Assembly: GCF_019734195.1 (NCBI RefSeq)
Contig: NZ_JAASHM010000002.1
Coordinates: forward strand, 169,585-233,584
Direction: 5' to 3'
DNA from: Clostridium sp. K13
GTDB taxonomy: Bacteria > Bacillota > Clostridia > Clostridiales > Clostridiaceae
DNA: 64,000 nt
Shown: positions 37,418 through 46,191 of the stretch, piece after piece
Numbering within the stretch: the first letter of the stretch is position 1
Layout of the letters: each line of letters begins with the position of its first letter
Translations under genes and position numbers: made by a program
Notes under the pieces: generated by a model
Told to the model about the DNA's origin: nothing
The model's input: only the letters and a program-made list of their open reading frames with translations
Database searches by the model: none

Positions 37418-37452
37418 AGTCAGCGAAAGCTGGCTCTTTTTTTTTTTTTTTT
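37418..37452 (+). terminator. Terminator after the CDF gene
   Basis: AGTCAGC-GAAA-GCTGGCT hairpin followed by an unusually long T run (about 16). Confidence 0.88.
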
Positions 37453-37525
37453 GGTTAAATTTTCTATATAATTTGATATAATACATATTAATTAATTTAT
37501 ATCAAAGTCTTAAGGAGAGAGGAAT

Positions 37526-38338
37526 ATGAAAAGTCTATTAATATTTTTAAAAGGGTTAGTTATAGGGATATCTATGCTAGTACCGGGAGTAAGCGGTGGA
37601 ACAATGGCTATAATTTTTGGAATATATGACGATTTAATACGTGCAGTGAGTAGATTTTTTGATGATTGGAAAAGAAACTTTAAACTTTTATTTTATTTAG
37701 CATTAGGAGGTATAGTTGGAGTTTTACTATTTAGTAAAATAATAGAAAATCTTTTAAATAAGTCACCTATTATAATGGGATTCCTTTTTATTGGAATAGT
37801 TTGTGGTGGTTTACCAACATTATACATAAAGGCTAAAGAAAAAAATAGTAAGAAGTCAGATATTATTTATTTAATTATAGGACTTATTATTGCAATAGTT
37901 CTATCAAGAGATCCAGAAGCACTTTCTGTAATGGCTTCGGCCGGAGATATTAAGGGAATTTTTCTTTTACTTATAGCTGGTATTGTAATATCAATTGCCT
38001 TAATATTACCAGGAATTAGTACATCTTTTATGTTACTTATGTTAGGATTATATAGTATCACTTTAAACGCTATAAATACATTAAATATAAAATTTTTAAT
38101 TCCTATATTAATAGGAATACTTATTGGAACTATAGTAACTAGCAAAATATTAGAATATTTGCTTAATAAATATCCTAGTAGAACCTATATGCTTATTTTA
38201 GGATTTGTTATAGGATCAATAATTCCAATATATCCTGGATTACCAAATGGAATAAATATTTTGTATGCAATAATAGTATTTGTTTTTGGTTTTTCTATTA
38301 TTTATTATATAGGGAAGTCAAATAAAATTACCAATTAA
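37526..38338 (+). CDS. DUF368 family membrane protein (PopT-like polyprenyl-phosphate transporter)
   Basis: 270 residues with about eight hydrophobic helices. DUF368 signatures are LVPGVSGGTMAIIFGIYD (about 18-35) and the repeated element LILPGISTSFMLLMLGLY (about 158-175), which suggests two inverted halves. Members named PopT return undecaprenyl phosphate across the membrane for reuse in cell-wall synthesis. AAGGAGAG precedes the ATG. A DedA protein (the other family with this activity) is also in this window. Function is inferred from the family. Confidence 0.85.
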   Translation: MKSLLIFLKGLVIGISMLVPGVSGGTMAIIFGIYDDLIRAVSRFFDDWKRNFKLLFYLALGGIVGVLLFSKIIENLLNKSPIIMGFLFIGIVCGGLPTLYIKAKEKNSKKSDIIYLIIGLIIAIVLSRDPEALSVMASAGDIKGIFLLLIAGIVISIALILPGISTSFMLLMLGLYSITLNAINTLNIKFLIPILIGILIGTIVTSKILEYLLNKYPSRTYMLILGFVIGSIIPIYPGLPNGINILYAIIVFVFGFSIIYYIGKSNKITN

Positions 38339-38355
38339 ATAATATGGATACTTAA

Positions 38356-38383
38356 AAGAAGCAAAATATTTGCTTCTTTTTTT
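38356..38383 (+). terminator. Terminator after the DUF368 gene
   Basis: AAGAAGCAAA / TTTGCTTCTT stem and T run. Confidence 0.85.
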
Positions 38384-38652
38384 ATTTGTAAGATAAATTT
38401 AATAATATATTAATAGTAAATTAAGGATTGAAATATAAAATTTATATAGGGGGTGTTATAAAATATGGAACTTTTTAAAAGGATAATAGGTCTAATAATT
38501 TAGAGTATAACAATATTTACATTTTATTATTAAGTATTTTTCATATGAAAAGTATTTAAGAAAAAAATAGAAAGAAGTTTATGGAAAGAAATACTAAAAA
38601 ATGTTATTATGAAATAAAATGTAAATAAATTATAGATATTATGGAGGTAAAT
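38384..38652 (+). other. Leader region of the hybrid transport operon
   Basis: No supported gene. A 12-codon open frame at 38465 (MELFKRIIGLII then TAG) follows AGGGGGTG, and the same frame continues for ten hydrophobic residues after the stop. It might be a remnant of a small membrane protein or a leader peptide; I could not decide. Confidence 0.35.
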
Positions 38653-41163
38653 ATGGGAAAAAATTTTAAAAGAATGCTTTCAATACTTTTATCATTAACA
38701 TTAATGTTAAGTATAGTGGGATGCTCAAAGGGAGAAGGAAAGTCTTCAATGGGAAGATATGTTGAGGAAAGATATGAGAGTCCTGAAGGAGTTAATGTTC
38801 AAGGAATAACATTATTAGAAGATGGAAAACTAGGAATGATTGCATATTCAAATGAACACTGGAAGCCAGTTGCATTTATTTCTGAAGATGGTGGTAAAAC
38901 ATGGACAGAGAATTCTATAGAATTACCTAAAGAAGAAGGAAAAGAAACATATGCAAATAATATAAGTTATTTAAGTAATGGAAAAATACTAATATCTTAT
39001 TATTTTCAAGAGCCTATGCCAGAAATGGAAGATGGAATATTAGATGATTCTACAGTAGGTGAAGGTGGAGCAATAGCTAAAGATGAAGTAGTAACAGAAG
39101 ATTTACTTTATGAAGAACCAGAATTTAAGTATGCTGTTATAGATACTGATGGAACTGTAACTGATATAGAATTAGATCTTTCAGTATATAATGATGATGA
39201 ATCAATGGGGGTTGGACATAATAACTTCAAAGCTGGTAGTAATGGAGATGTATTTTTCCTTGCTGGTAGTAATGGAGAAAAAGTAGTTCAATTTGATGGT
39301 GAAACATTTGAAGAAAAGAATATTTATGAAGGTAGTGAATGGGTTAATGATTTCTTCATAGTTGGAGATTCATTAATTGTATATTCATTTGATTCAATAA
39401 TTGAATATGATACTACTAATGGAAAAGAAAAAGGGAATTTAGAGGCTTTAGAAAAAGAAACTATAGCTGAAAATACTAATTATTATCCTACATTCCTTAA
39501 CTCAGGAAGCAAGGATAAGTTATATTATTATACTACTTTAGGGTTATATGAATATGATATGAAAACTGAGAAGGTAAAGCAATTAGTAGATGCTGCAATT
39601 TCATCTTTTGGTGATAGTGAAATGTATATAACATCATTTGTCGAAAAGGGGAATGGTGAATTCTTAACTACATTTACTGATTGGTCTAATGCTGAATCAG
39701 GAACTTCAATCATTAATTATGCTTATGATGAAAATATACCATCAGTTCCTGAAAATCAATTAGTTATTTATTCATTATTAGAAAATTATTCAATTAGACA
39801 AGCTGTTTCTAGTTATGCAAAGGAACATCCAGATACTTATGTTAAGTATGAGATTGGATTAACTTATGGTGATGGAGCAACTCAATCAGATGCACTTAAA
39901 ACTTTAAATACTGAAATAATGGCAGGTAATGGGCCTGATGTAATAATATTAGACGGTTTATCAGCAGAATCATATATTGAAAAAGGATTATTAGAAGATA
40001 TAAGTGATGTTATAAATCCTTTAGTAGAAGATGGAACTATATTTAAAAATATAGCAGAAGCATACACTGTTGATGGGAAGATATATCAATTCCCAACGAA
40101 CTTTAAATTCCCAATATTATTTGGTAATAAAGAAGATATTGCTAATATACAAGGTTTAGATTCTTTAGTTGAATTAACAAAAAAATTATCAACTCAAACT
40201 GAAAAAAGAGTATTTTCAAATTACTTTGATGCTAAAGGTTTAGTATATTCATTATATTATTTATATGGAAATGACTGGCTTAATGATGATGATACTATAA
40301 ATGAAGAAGCTTTAACTAATTTCTTTAATAAAGTTAAAGAAATGTATGTTGCCCTTCAAGAAAATGAGGCAAGCTATGCAAAATTTATGGAAGATAAATA
40401 TGCAAATTCAGAAAATATAGATGATAATTTTGGAGTAGATTCAGACGTAACTATAGATGAAGACTTTGAAGAAGGCAGTGATGAAGAATTTACTGAAGAA
40501 GATTATGAAGAAATGTATGGAATTTATGATTTACAATATTATTTAAATCCTTCTATTTATGCGGATATGTTCTTATTTGAAGATACTTCAAGTTTAGCAT
40601 ATGGTGGAATAGATGGAGCTGATGGATATAGTTCATTAATTACAGCAATGCTTAACAGACCTGAATTAGATTATAAGGTTTTAACTAGAGGTGATGAATC
40701 TATATTTACAGGAACAAATATAATTGGTGTTAATGCAAAAGGAAAGAATAAAGAAGAAGCAAAAGAAATAGTAAAACAGTTGCTTTCTGATAAGATTCAA
40801 AAACAATTATATGGAAATGGATTACCTGTAAATAAGAAAACTTTAGCAGGTCAATTCTCTATGGAACAATATGAAGGATATGAGCCAGAATTTGATGAAG
40901 CAACTAACCACTATGTAAGCTATACTTCAATGTGGGCAGATGAACTTGGAAATGAAAAGGAAATTAAAGTATTACTTGCAAATGAAGAGGATGTTAATAA
41001 ATTAATTTCTAATATTGAGGGCTTAAATAAAGGAACTACAATAAATAGTGTATTATTAATGGAAGTTGCAAAACAATTTGAAGCATTTGCACAAGATGGA
41101 ATTTCATTAGATGAGGCTATAAATGAAGTTATAGATAATTTAGATCTATACTTATCGGAGTAA
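38653..41163 (+). CDS. Lipoprotein with beta-propeller-like N-terminus fused to ABC solute-binding domain
   Basis: 836 residues, about twice the usual size of a family 1 solute-binding protein. The signal peptide ends with lipobox SIVGC (Cys about 24). Residues about 45-375 are beta-rich repeats, with an Asp-box-like SEDGGKTW near 75 and others of the type GSNGDVFFLAGSNGE. Residues about 390-836 look like an extracellular solute-binding domain: VIYSLLENYSIRQAV, a GPDVIILDG motif, and YQFPTNFKFPILFGNK. A very acidic insert lies near 595-625. ATG 38653 follows GGAGGT. It is the first gene of a five-gene operon with two MalF/MalG-type permeases. Ligand unknown. Confidence 0.8.
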   Translation: MGKNFKRMLSILLSLTLMLSIVGCSKGEGKSSMGRYVEERYESPEGVNVQGITLLEDGKLGMIAYSNEHWKPVAFISEDGGKTWTENSIELPKEEGKETYANNISYLSNGKILISYYFQEPMPEMEDGILDDSTVGEGGAIAKDEVVTEDLLYEEPEFKYAVIDTDGTVTDIELDLSVYNDDESMGVGHNNFKAGSNGDVFFLAGSNGEKVVQFDGETFEEKNIYEGSEWVNDFFIVGDSLIVYSFDSIIEYDTTNGKEKGNLEALEKETIAENTNYYPTFLNSGSKDKLYYYTTLGLYEYDMKTEKVKQLVDAAISSFGDSEMYITSFVEKGNGEFLTTFTDWSNAESGTSIINYAYDENIPSVPENQLVIYSLLENYSIRQAVSSYAKEHPDTYVKYEIGLTYGDGATQSDALKTLNTEIMAGNGPDVIILDGLSAESYIEKGLLEDISDVINPLVEDGTIFKNIAEAYTVDGKIYQFPTNFKFPILFGNKEDIANIQGLDSLVELTKKLSTQTEKRVFSNYFDAKGLVYSLYYLYGNDWLNDDDTINEEALTNFFNKVKEMYVALQENEASYAKFMEDKYANSENIDDNFGVDSDVTIDEDFEEGSDEEFTEEDYEEMYGIYDLQYYLNPSIYADMFLFEDTSSLAYGGIDGADGYSSLITAMLNRPELDYKVLTRGDESIFTGTNIIGVNAKGKNKEEAKEIVKQLLSDKIQKQLYGNGLPVNKKTLAGQFSMEQYEGYEPEFDEATNHYVSYTSMWADELGNEKEIKVLLANEEDVNKLISNIEGLNKGTTINSVLLMEVAKQFEAFAQDGISLDEAINEVIDNLDLYLSE

Positions 41164-41164
41164 T

Positions 41165-42070
41165 ATGGAAGAAGTAAAAGTAAAAAAAATAAAACAAGTT
41201 AAGATAAAAAAAGCTGAAAAGGTTGAAATAAAGAAAAAGACAAAAAAGACAGGATTATATTTTGTCTTACCAAGTTTATTAGGGGTAGCAGTATTTACAC
41301 TGCTTCCCTTCGTAGATGTATTTATAAGATCTTTTCAAAGTGCGATCTCTAGGGAGTTTATAGGTTTTCAAAATTATACTGAAGTTTTCAATAATTCTGC
41401 TTTTAAATTAGCAGCTAGTAATACTGGAAAGTTTGTTCTTGTGTGTATACCTTTATTATTATCCTTATCATTAATAATTGCTGTATGGTTAAATAAATTT
41501 GTAGAATCATCTAAGGTGTTAAGAACAGCATTTTTAATACCTATGGCGGTCCCGATAGCATCAGTAGTATTAATATGGAATATTGTTTTCCATGAACAAG
41601 GTACTTTAAGTGCAATACTAGATAAGTTTAATATAGCAGGGCAAGATTGGATGAGTACAGGATGGGCTTTTTGGATATTAGTGTTTAGTTATATATGGAA
41701 AAATTTAGGTTATAATATTATTTTATGGTTAGCTGGATTAAATTCTATATCTAAAGAGATATATGAGTCTGCTAAGGTTGATGGAGCAAATAATTTTCAA
41801 TGCTTTACTAAGATAACAGTACCTTGTTTAAAGCCAACTTTATATACAGTTGCAGTTTTATCGCTGCTTAATTCCTTTAAGGTATTTAGAGAGGCATATT
41901 TAGTTGCTGGAGATTATCCAGATAAAAGTATGTATTTACTTCAACATTTATTTAATAATTGGTTTAGAGAATTAGATTTTAGTAAAATGGCAGCAGCATC
42001 TGTACTTATGGCAATAATAATATTTATATTAATTATGATGTTACAAAGAGCATGGGAAAAACAAGATTAA
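41165..42070 (+). CDS. Sugar-type ABC transporter permease (MalF/UgpA-like)
   Basis: 301 residues with a long, lysine-rich cytoplasmic N-terminus (about 1-30) and six predicted helices. The EAA loop that contacts the ATPase reads EIYESAKVDGANNFQCFTKI (about 198-217). It starts two bases after the lipoprotein stop. Forms a heterodimer with the next gene. No ATP-binding subunit is encoded nearby, so a shared MsmK-type ATPase would be needed. Confidence 0.88.
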   Translation: MEEVKVKKIKQVKIKKAEKVEIKKKTKKTGLYFVLPSLLGVAVFTLLPFVDVFIRSFQSAISREFIGFQNYTEVFNNSAFKLAASNTGKFVLVCIPLLLSLSLIIAVWLNKFVESSKVLRTAFLIPMAVPIASVVLIWNIVFHEQGTLSAILDKFNIAGQDWMSTGWAFWILVFSYIWKNLGYNIILWLAGLNSISKEIYESAKVDGANNFQCFTKITVPCLKPTLYTVAVLSLLNSFKVFREAYLVAGDYPDKSMYLLQHLFNNWFRELDFSKMAAASVLMAIIIFILIMMLQRAWEKQD

Positions 42071-42088
42071 GGTGAGGTGATTTATAGA

Positions 42089-42931
42089 ATGAAGAAAAAA
42101 ATAGTATTTATTATATTAGTTGCAATATCTATATTTATGTGTTTCCCAGTTATATTTTTATTAGCAGGTTCATTTATGAGTGTTGACGAATTAACTACTT
42201 ATCTTGGACCTGTATTATCAGAAAAGACTAAGGGATATGTAACTTGGGGGTTGTTACCTAGTTATCCGACTATAAGAGCGTATGTAGAATTATTATTTGA
42301 CACACCAGAATTCTTTGTAATGTTTTGGAATTCTGTAAAAATAGTATTTTTCTCAGTAGGAGGACAACTTATATTTGGTATTCCAGCAGCTTGGGGATTT
42401 TCAAGATATAATTTTAAGTTTAAAAGGTTTTTATTTACTATTTATATAGTATTAATGTTAATGCCATTCCAAGTTACAATGTTATCTAGTTACTTAGTAT
42501 TAGATAAGTTACATCTTCTTAATACACATGGAAGTTTAATACTACCAGCTATATTTTCAACATTCTCTGTTTTTATAATGTATAGATTCTTTTGTAATAT
42601 ACCAGAATCTATAATTGAATCAGCAAGAATAGATGGTGCAAGTGAAATAAAAATTTTTATGAAAATAGGAATTCCACTAGGTATGCCAGGAATAATGTCA
42701 GCTGTAGTATTACAATTCTTAGAGTATTGGAACTTAATTGAACAACCATTAACGTTTTTAAAGGATAAGGCATTATGGCCATTATCTATTTATTTACCTA
42801 ATATTACTTTAGAAAATGCTGATATAGCATTTACAGCATCAGCTGTAACATTAATAGCAGCTATAATAGTATTTTTTGCAGGGCAAAGTTACTTAGAGCA
42901 AGGTATTGCAGCATCAGCAGTAAAGGAATGA
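42089..42931 (+). CDS. Sugar-type ABC transporter permease (MalG/UgpE-like)
   Basis: About 280 residues with six predicted helices. The EAA motif is SIIESARIDGASEIKIFMKI (about 181-200). ATG 42089 is preferred, with GAGGTG about 10 bases upstream; GTG 42077 would overlap that site. Partner of the MalF-like permease. The pair resembles oligosaccharide or glycerophosphodiester importers (CUT1). Confidence 0.87.
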   Translation: MKKKIVFIILVAISIFMCFPVIFLLAGSFMSVDELTTYLGPVLSEKTKGYVTWGLLPSYPTIRAYVELLFDTPEFFVMFWNSVKIVFFSVGGQLIFGIPAAWGFSRYNFKFKRFLFTIYIVLMLMPFQVTMLSSYLVLDKLHLLNTHGSLILPAIFSTFSVFIMYRFFCNIPESIIESARIDGASEIKIFMKIGIPLGMPGIMSAVVLQFLEYWNLIEQPLTFLKDKALWPLSIYLPNITLENADIAFTASAVTLIAAIIVFFAGQSYLEQGIAASAVKE

Positions 42932-42937
42932 TGAGTT

Positions 42938-44242
42938 ATGAGTATGAAAGAGAAAATAAAAAAGATTATAAATTACAAGTATGTTAAAAAAGGAAAAGAT
43001 ACATTACAAAAGAAAGCTGTAAAATGTTTAGTTGCATTTTTATTTCTTATGGTAATGTGTACTATGTTATCAAGAGCAGCAGATTCTATGACTATTCCAA
43101 GAATTAAGGTTGATAAGCCAAAAACAAAAACTATTGTAGATGAAGTAAAAGCTCAAGGAAGAGTTGTAAAAAATAGAGAAGAAAAAATATCTATCGTTGA
43201 AGGATTAAAAGTAGATTATGTTAATGTCAGTATAGGTTCTAATATTAAGGTTGGAGATACTTTAGTAGAACTAGATGTTACTGATTTAGAAGCAAAAATA
43301 AATGAAATAAAAGAAAATATATCTAAAGATCAAAAGACTTTATCAAGAGCAACTGAAGATTATAATAGAGCAATAGCAGCCAAAAAGCAAAGTGTTCAAG
43401 CTGCATTAAATGAAATGAATACAGCAAAGCACGCTTTAGATAATTATTCAAATTTAAGTGATGAAGAAAAAGATCCAGCAATGGAAGAAAGCTTATATGC
43501 TGATTATCAATCAAAGAAATCAATGTATGATCAAGCTGTTAAAGAATCAAATGATACGGTTGATTTAGATAGAACACTTCAGGACACTAAAGATTCTCTT
43601 CAAATAGATGAATATAATAAAGAATTAGCTAAATTACAACCGTTATTAGATGCAAGTGGAAAGATTGTTTCTGATAAAGAGGGTATAGTTACTAGTATAT
43701 TTGTTGAAAGTGGAGGAACTACAGCAGAAGCTATAATGTCAATAGCTGATAAAAATACAGGTTATAAGTTCGTTGGACAAGTAGAAAAAAGTAATAGAAC
43801 TTTAGTTAAGCAAGGACAAAGTGTATCTTTAAATCTAGGAAGCGCTGGAACTGTTGAAAATTTAACAATTGAAGCAATATCTAAAAATGAAGAAAGTGCA
43901 GATCTTTTAGATGTTACAGTGTTATTACCTGTGGGAGTAGGTGAAATTGATGATTCTGGAGAAATAATAATTTCAAGTAAAGCAAAAAAATATGGTACAT
44001 GTGTACCAATAGCCGCATTAAGACAAGGTGATAATAATAACTACTATATTTTAGTTGTTAGTGAAAAGGAAACTGTTTTAGGAGAAGAATTAATAGCTAA
44101 AAAAATTGATGTTAAAGTTGAAAAAAAAGATGGTGAGTTTGCAGCTATAAGTGATGGAGTAATAGGTAGAAGTGAAAAAGTAATAGTAGATAGTAATAAA
44201 ACAGTAGAAGATGGCGATAGAGTTCGCCTGGAGAATGAATGA
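42938..44242 (+). CDS. HlyD/RND-type efflux periplasmic-adaptor-like protein
   Basis: 434 residues. One N-terminal membrane helix (about 25-45) is followed by the barrel/lipoyl layout of membrane fusion proteins. The first lipoyl half is VKAQGRVVKNREEKISIVEG, then a long coiled-coil hairpin (about 105-230), then SDKEGIVTSIFVESGG as the second lipoyl half. Beta-barrel and membrane-proximal domains follow (IKKGQSVSLNLG-like VKQGQSVSLNLG). Such adaptors normally join MacB-type or RND exporters, not sugar importers. It lies 6 bases after the permease gene and overlaps the next gene by 4 bases. Confidence 0.85.
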   Translation: MSMKEKIKKIINYKYVKKGKDTLQKKAVKCLVAFLFLMVMCTMLSRAADSMTIPRIKVDKPKTKTIVDEVKAQGRVVKNREEKISIVEGLKVDYVNVSIGSNIKVGDTLVELDVTDLEAKINEIKENISKDQKTLSRATEDYNRAIAAKKQSVQAALNEMNTAKHALDNYSNLSDEEKDPAMEESLYADYQSKKSMYDQAVKESNDTVDLDRTLQDTKDSLQIDEYNKELAKLQPLLDASGKIVSDKEGIVTSIFVESGGTTAEAIMSIADKNTGYKFVGQVEKSNRTLVKQGQSVSLNLGSAGTVENLTIEAISKNEESADLLDVTVLLPVGVGEIDDSGEIIISSKAKKYGTCVPIAALRQGDNNNYYILVVSEKETVLGEELIAKKIDVKVEKKDGEFAAISDGVIGRSEKVIVDSNKTVEDGDRVRLENE

Positions 44243-45456
44243 TAAGGTCATTAAAGCACATAATTAGAATTATTCTTATTTTTGCTTTAATTATGTGCTG
44301 GGGAATATCATTAGGCTATGCCAATAATATAGAAAGTAAAGATAAAATTATTAATTTTTATTTTGAAAATGATAATTATACTGTAGGATTACTTGAAAGT
44401 ATTGGGGAAAGTAAAAAGGAACTTTCATTTGTAGGATGGAGAGAAGAATCTCTTCAAAGTGTTACTAATCCAGATTTAAATAGAACAGCTAATGATTTAG
44501 ATATTTTATTAATTAATGGATCATCAAATTTATTAGTAAAGGGGTCTATGTTATTTAAGGATGATAAGGAAGGATGTTTGATAGATGAAGAAACATCATT
44601 CAAATTATTCGGAAGTAGTAATTGTTTAGGAAGAACCATAGTATATAATGAAAAAAGTTTAATAGTAAGAGGGATTTTAAAAGGAACAAAAGCAAATATG
44701 ATGCTTCAGTTACCAGAAGATTCGAATTTAGCATTAAAGGGATTAACTATTGATGGAACAGGACTTACTATAAATAAAATAGAAGAGTTTAAATCACAAT
44801 TTGGAATTCAAGAGATGGCTATTAATGGTGGAATATATTATATTATTGCAAAAACTATAGCAATTATTTTTCCAATATTAGCATTAATACTAATATTAAT
44901 AAAAATAATAATTAGTATAATTAAATCAAGAAAGAAACCAATATTAGTAGTAATTTATTTATTTATGATTATAACTTCTATATTTATAGTATTTAAGATT
45001 ACTAATATAAAAATATCTATTCCTTTAGATATGATTCCTAATAAGTGGTCAGATTTTGATTTCTGGAGTAAAATGTGGAAACAGTATTCTGAAAAGATTC
45101 AATATGTTATGTATATGAAAAAATCAGGTATTGATATTTATAATATAGAAAATCTATTAAAATCAGTCTTATTTTCAATCTTTACAATAATATTATTTGT
45201 AATTAATTTAAATGTAATTAAGATTAAAGATATTAAGGAGCTTATAATTAATAATGCTATTTCAATAATATGTACTTTTATTGCAGTTTTGATTATATGG
45301 ACAAAGTTTAACTTTGATGTAAACATAACTATGTTATGGTTAATTTATCCTTTATACTTATGTGCAGATTATTTTATGAAGTCACATCATAAGCATTTAA
45401 TTTGTGATGAAGTCTTAGAGAGTAATACTAAGATTACTAATGAAATATGCTTATAA
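44239..45456 (+). CDS. MacB-like extracellular domain fused to membrane helices
   Basis: 405 residues. A signal-anchor N-terminus (about 8-28) is followed by an extracellular domain (about 35-200). Its FKLFGSSNCLGRTIVYNEKS resembles the conserved core of MacB periplasmic domains. It continues with VRGILKGTKANMMLQLP, and then about five to six hydrophobic helices (about 205-390) replace the usual three-helix MacB membrane part. No ATPase domain. It starts inside the stop of the adaptor gene (ATGA), so it is translationally coupled. Probable membrane partner of the HlyD-like protein. Function unknown. Confidence 0.7.
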   Translation: MIRSLKHIIRIILIFALIMCWGISLGYANNIESKDKIINFYFENDNYTVGLLESIGESKKELSFVGWREESLQSVTNPDLNRTANDLDILLINGSSNLLVKGSMLFKDDKEGCLIDEETSFKLFGSSNCLGRTIVYNEKSLIVRGILKGTKANMMLQLPEDSNLALKGLTIDGTGLTINKIEEFKSQFGIQEMAINGGIYYIIAKTIAIIFPILALILILIKIIISIIKSRKKPILVVIYLFMIITSIFIVFKITNIKISIPLDMIPNKWSDFDFWSKMWKQYSEKIQYVMYMKKSGIDIYNIENLLKSVLFSIFTIILFVINLNVIKIKDIKELIINNAISIICTFIAVLIIWTKFNFDVNITMLWLIYPLYLCADYFMKSHHKHLICDEVLESNTKITNEICL

Positions 45457-45458
45457 AT

Positions 45459-45506
45459 ATATATCCCCTAAAAAGAGTTTATAAAATCCTTTTTAGGGGA
45501 TATATT
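45459..45506 (+). terminator. Terminator of the hybrid transport operon
   Basis: ATATATCCCCTAAAAAG pairs with CTTTTTAGGGGATATAT around a 13-base loop, then a T-rich tail. Confidence 0.88.
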
Positions 45507-45582
45507 ATTTTATTTACATTGAATTTAATTAGATGCTACATTAAAATATATAAATACTTATTATTTTACGGAGGAAGATATT

Positions 45583-45831
45583 ATGAGAGATATAACAAGT
45601 TTAAAAGGAAAGATATTTAGGCATTTTAAAGGTGATTTATACTTAGTTGAGGATTTTGTAAAACATTCAGAAACTCAAGAAACTATGGTTTTATATAGAG
45701 CTTTATATGGAGATTGTGGGCTTTTTGTAAGACCATATGATATGTTTGTTGAAGAAGTACCAGAAGGAAAGGTTAACCCAACAGGACAAAAATATAGATT
45801 CCAAGAATATGAAGTTAAAAGCGTAAAATAA
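45583..45831 (+). CDS. DUF1653 family protein
   Basis: 82 residues of the small DUF1653 family. The pattern is clear: GKIFRHFKGDLYLVEDFVKHSET, then MVLYRALYGDCGLFVRPYDMF. Members are often encoded alone or fused to nucleotide-handling domains, but no biochemical role is established. GGAGGAAG lies 6 bases upstream of the ATG. Monocistronic. Confidence 0.85.
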   Translation: MRDITSLKGKIFRHFKGDLYLVEDFVKHSETQETMVLYRALYGDCGLFVRPYDMFVEEVPEGKVNPTGQKYRFQEYEVKSVK

Positions 45832-45832
45832 C

Positions 45833-46186
45833 TAAACTGCGAACTAAAGCTTAAGTATGCAATTTAAGCAGAATCCCCTTAAAGTTAATGACTTGTCATA
45901 TAAATTTGTAGCAGGAGTCATTAACTATAAGTTGGGAAACTAAGAAAAACAGTGAAGAGAAAAAATGAAATATTAATTTGGAGTGAAGCATTGAAATTAA
46001 GCTGTAGAATTTAATAATTGATGTAGTAAAATTTGCGTTAAGAAGATTTTACTGTTTGACGCGCTAGCTAGTTTAAAATCTTTAGGAAATTTTACGGAAT
46101 CAATTATATAAATTCAAAGTGAAAATTTCACCGCTTCCCGGAAAAGTAATATTCCATTTTTCGTTCTCACTGTAGTTCGCAGTTTA
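45833..46186. ncRNA. Large nested inverted-repeat element E2 (candidate structured RNA)
   Basis: The whole 354-base convergent intergenic region folds on itself. Outer arms are 45833-45845 / 46174-46186 (AAACTGCGAACT / AGTTCGCAGTTT). The second helix is 45950-45974 / 46147-46172 (CAGTGA... / ...TCACTG, about 25 bases with few mismatches). The third is 46008-46034 / 46087-46113 and the inner one is 46043-46051 / 46074-46082. Branch hairpins lie at 45849-45869 (GCTTAA...TTTAAGC) and 45883-45926 (AGTTAATGACT / AGTCATTAACT). No coding frame. Strand of expression unknown; it could also act as an elaborate bidirectional terminator. Confidence 0.5.
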
Positions 46187-46191
46187 TTTAA

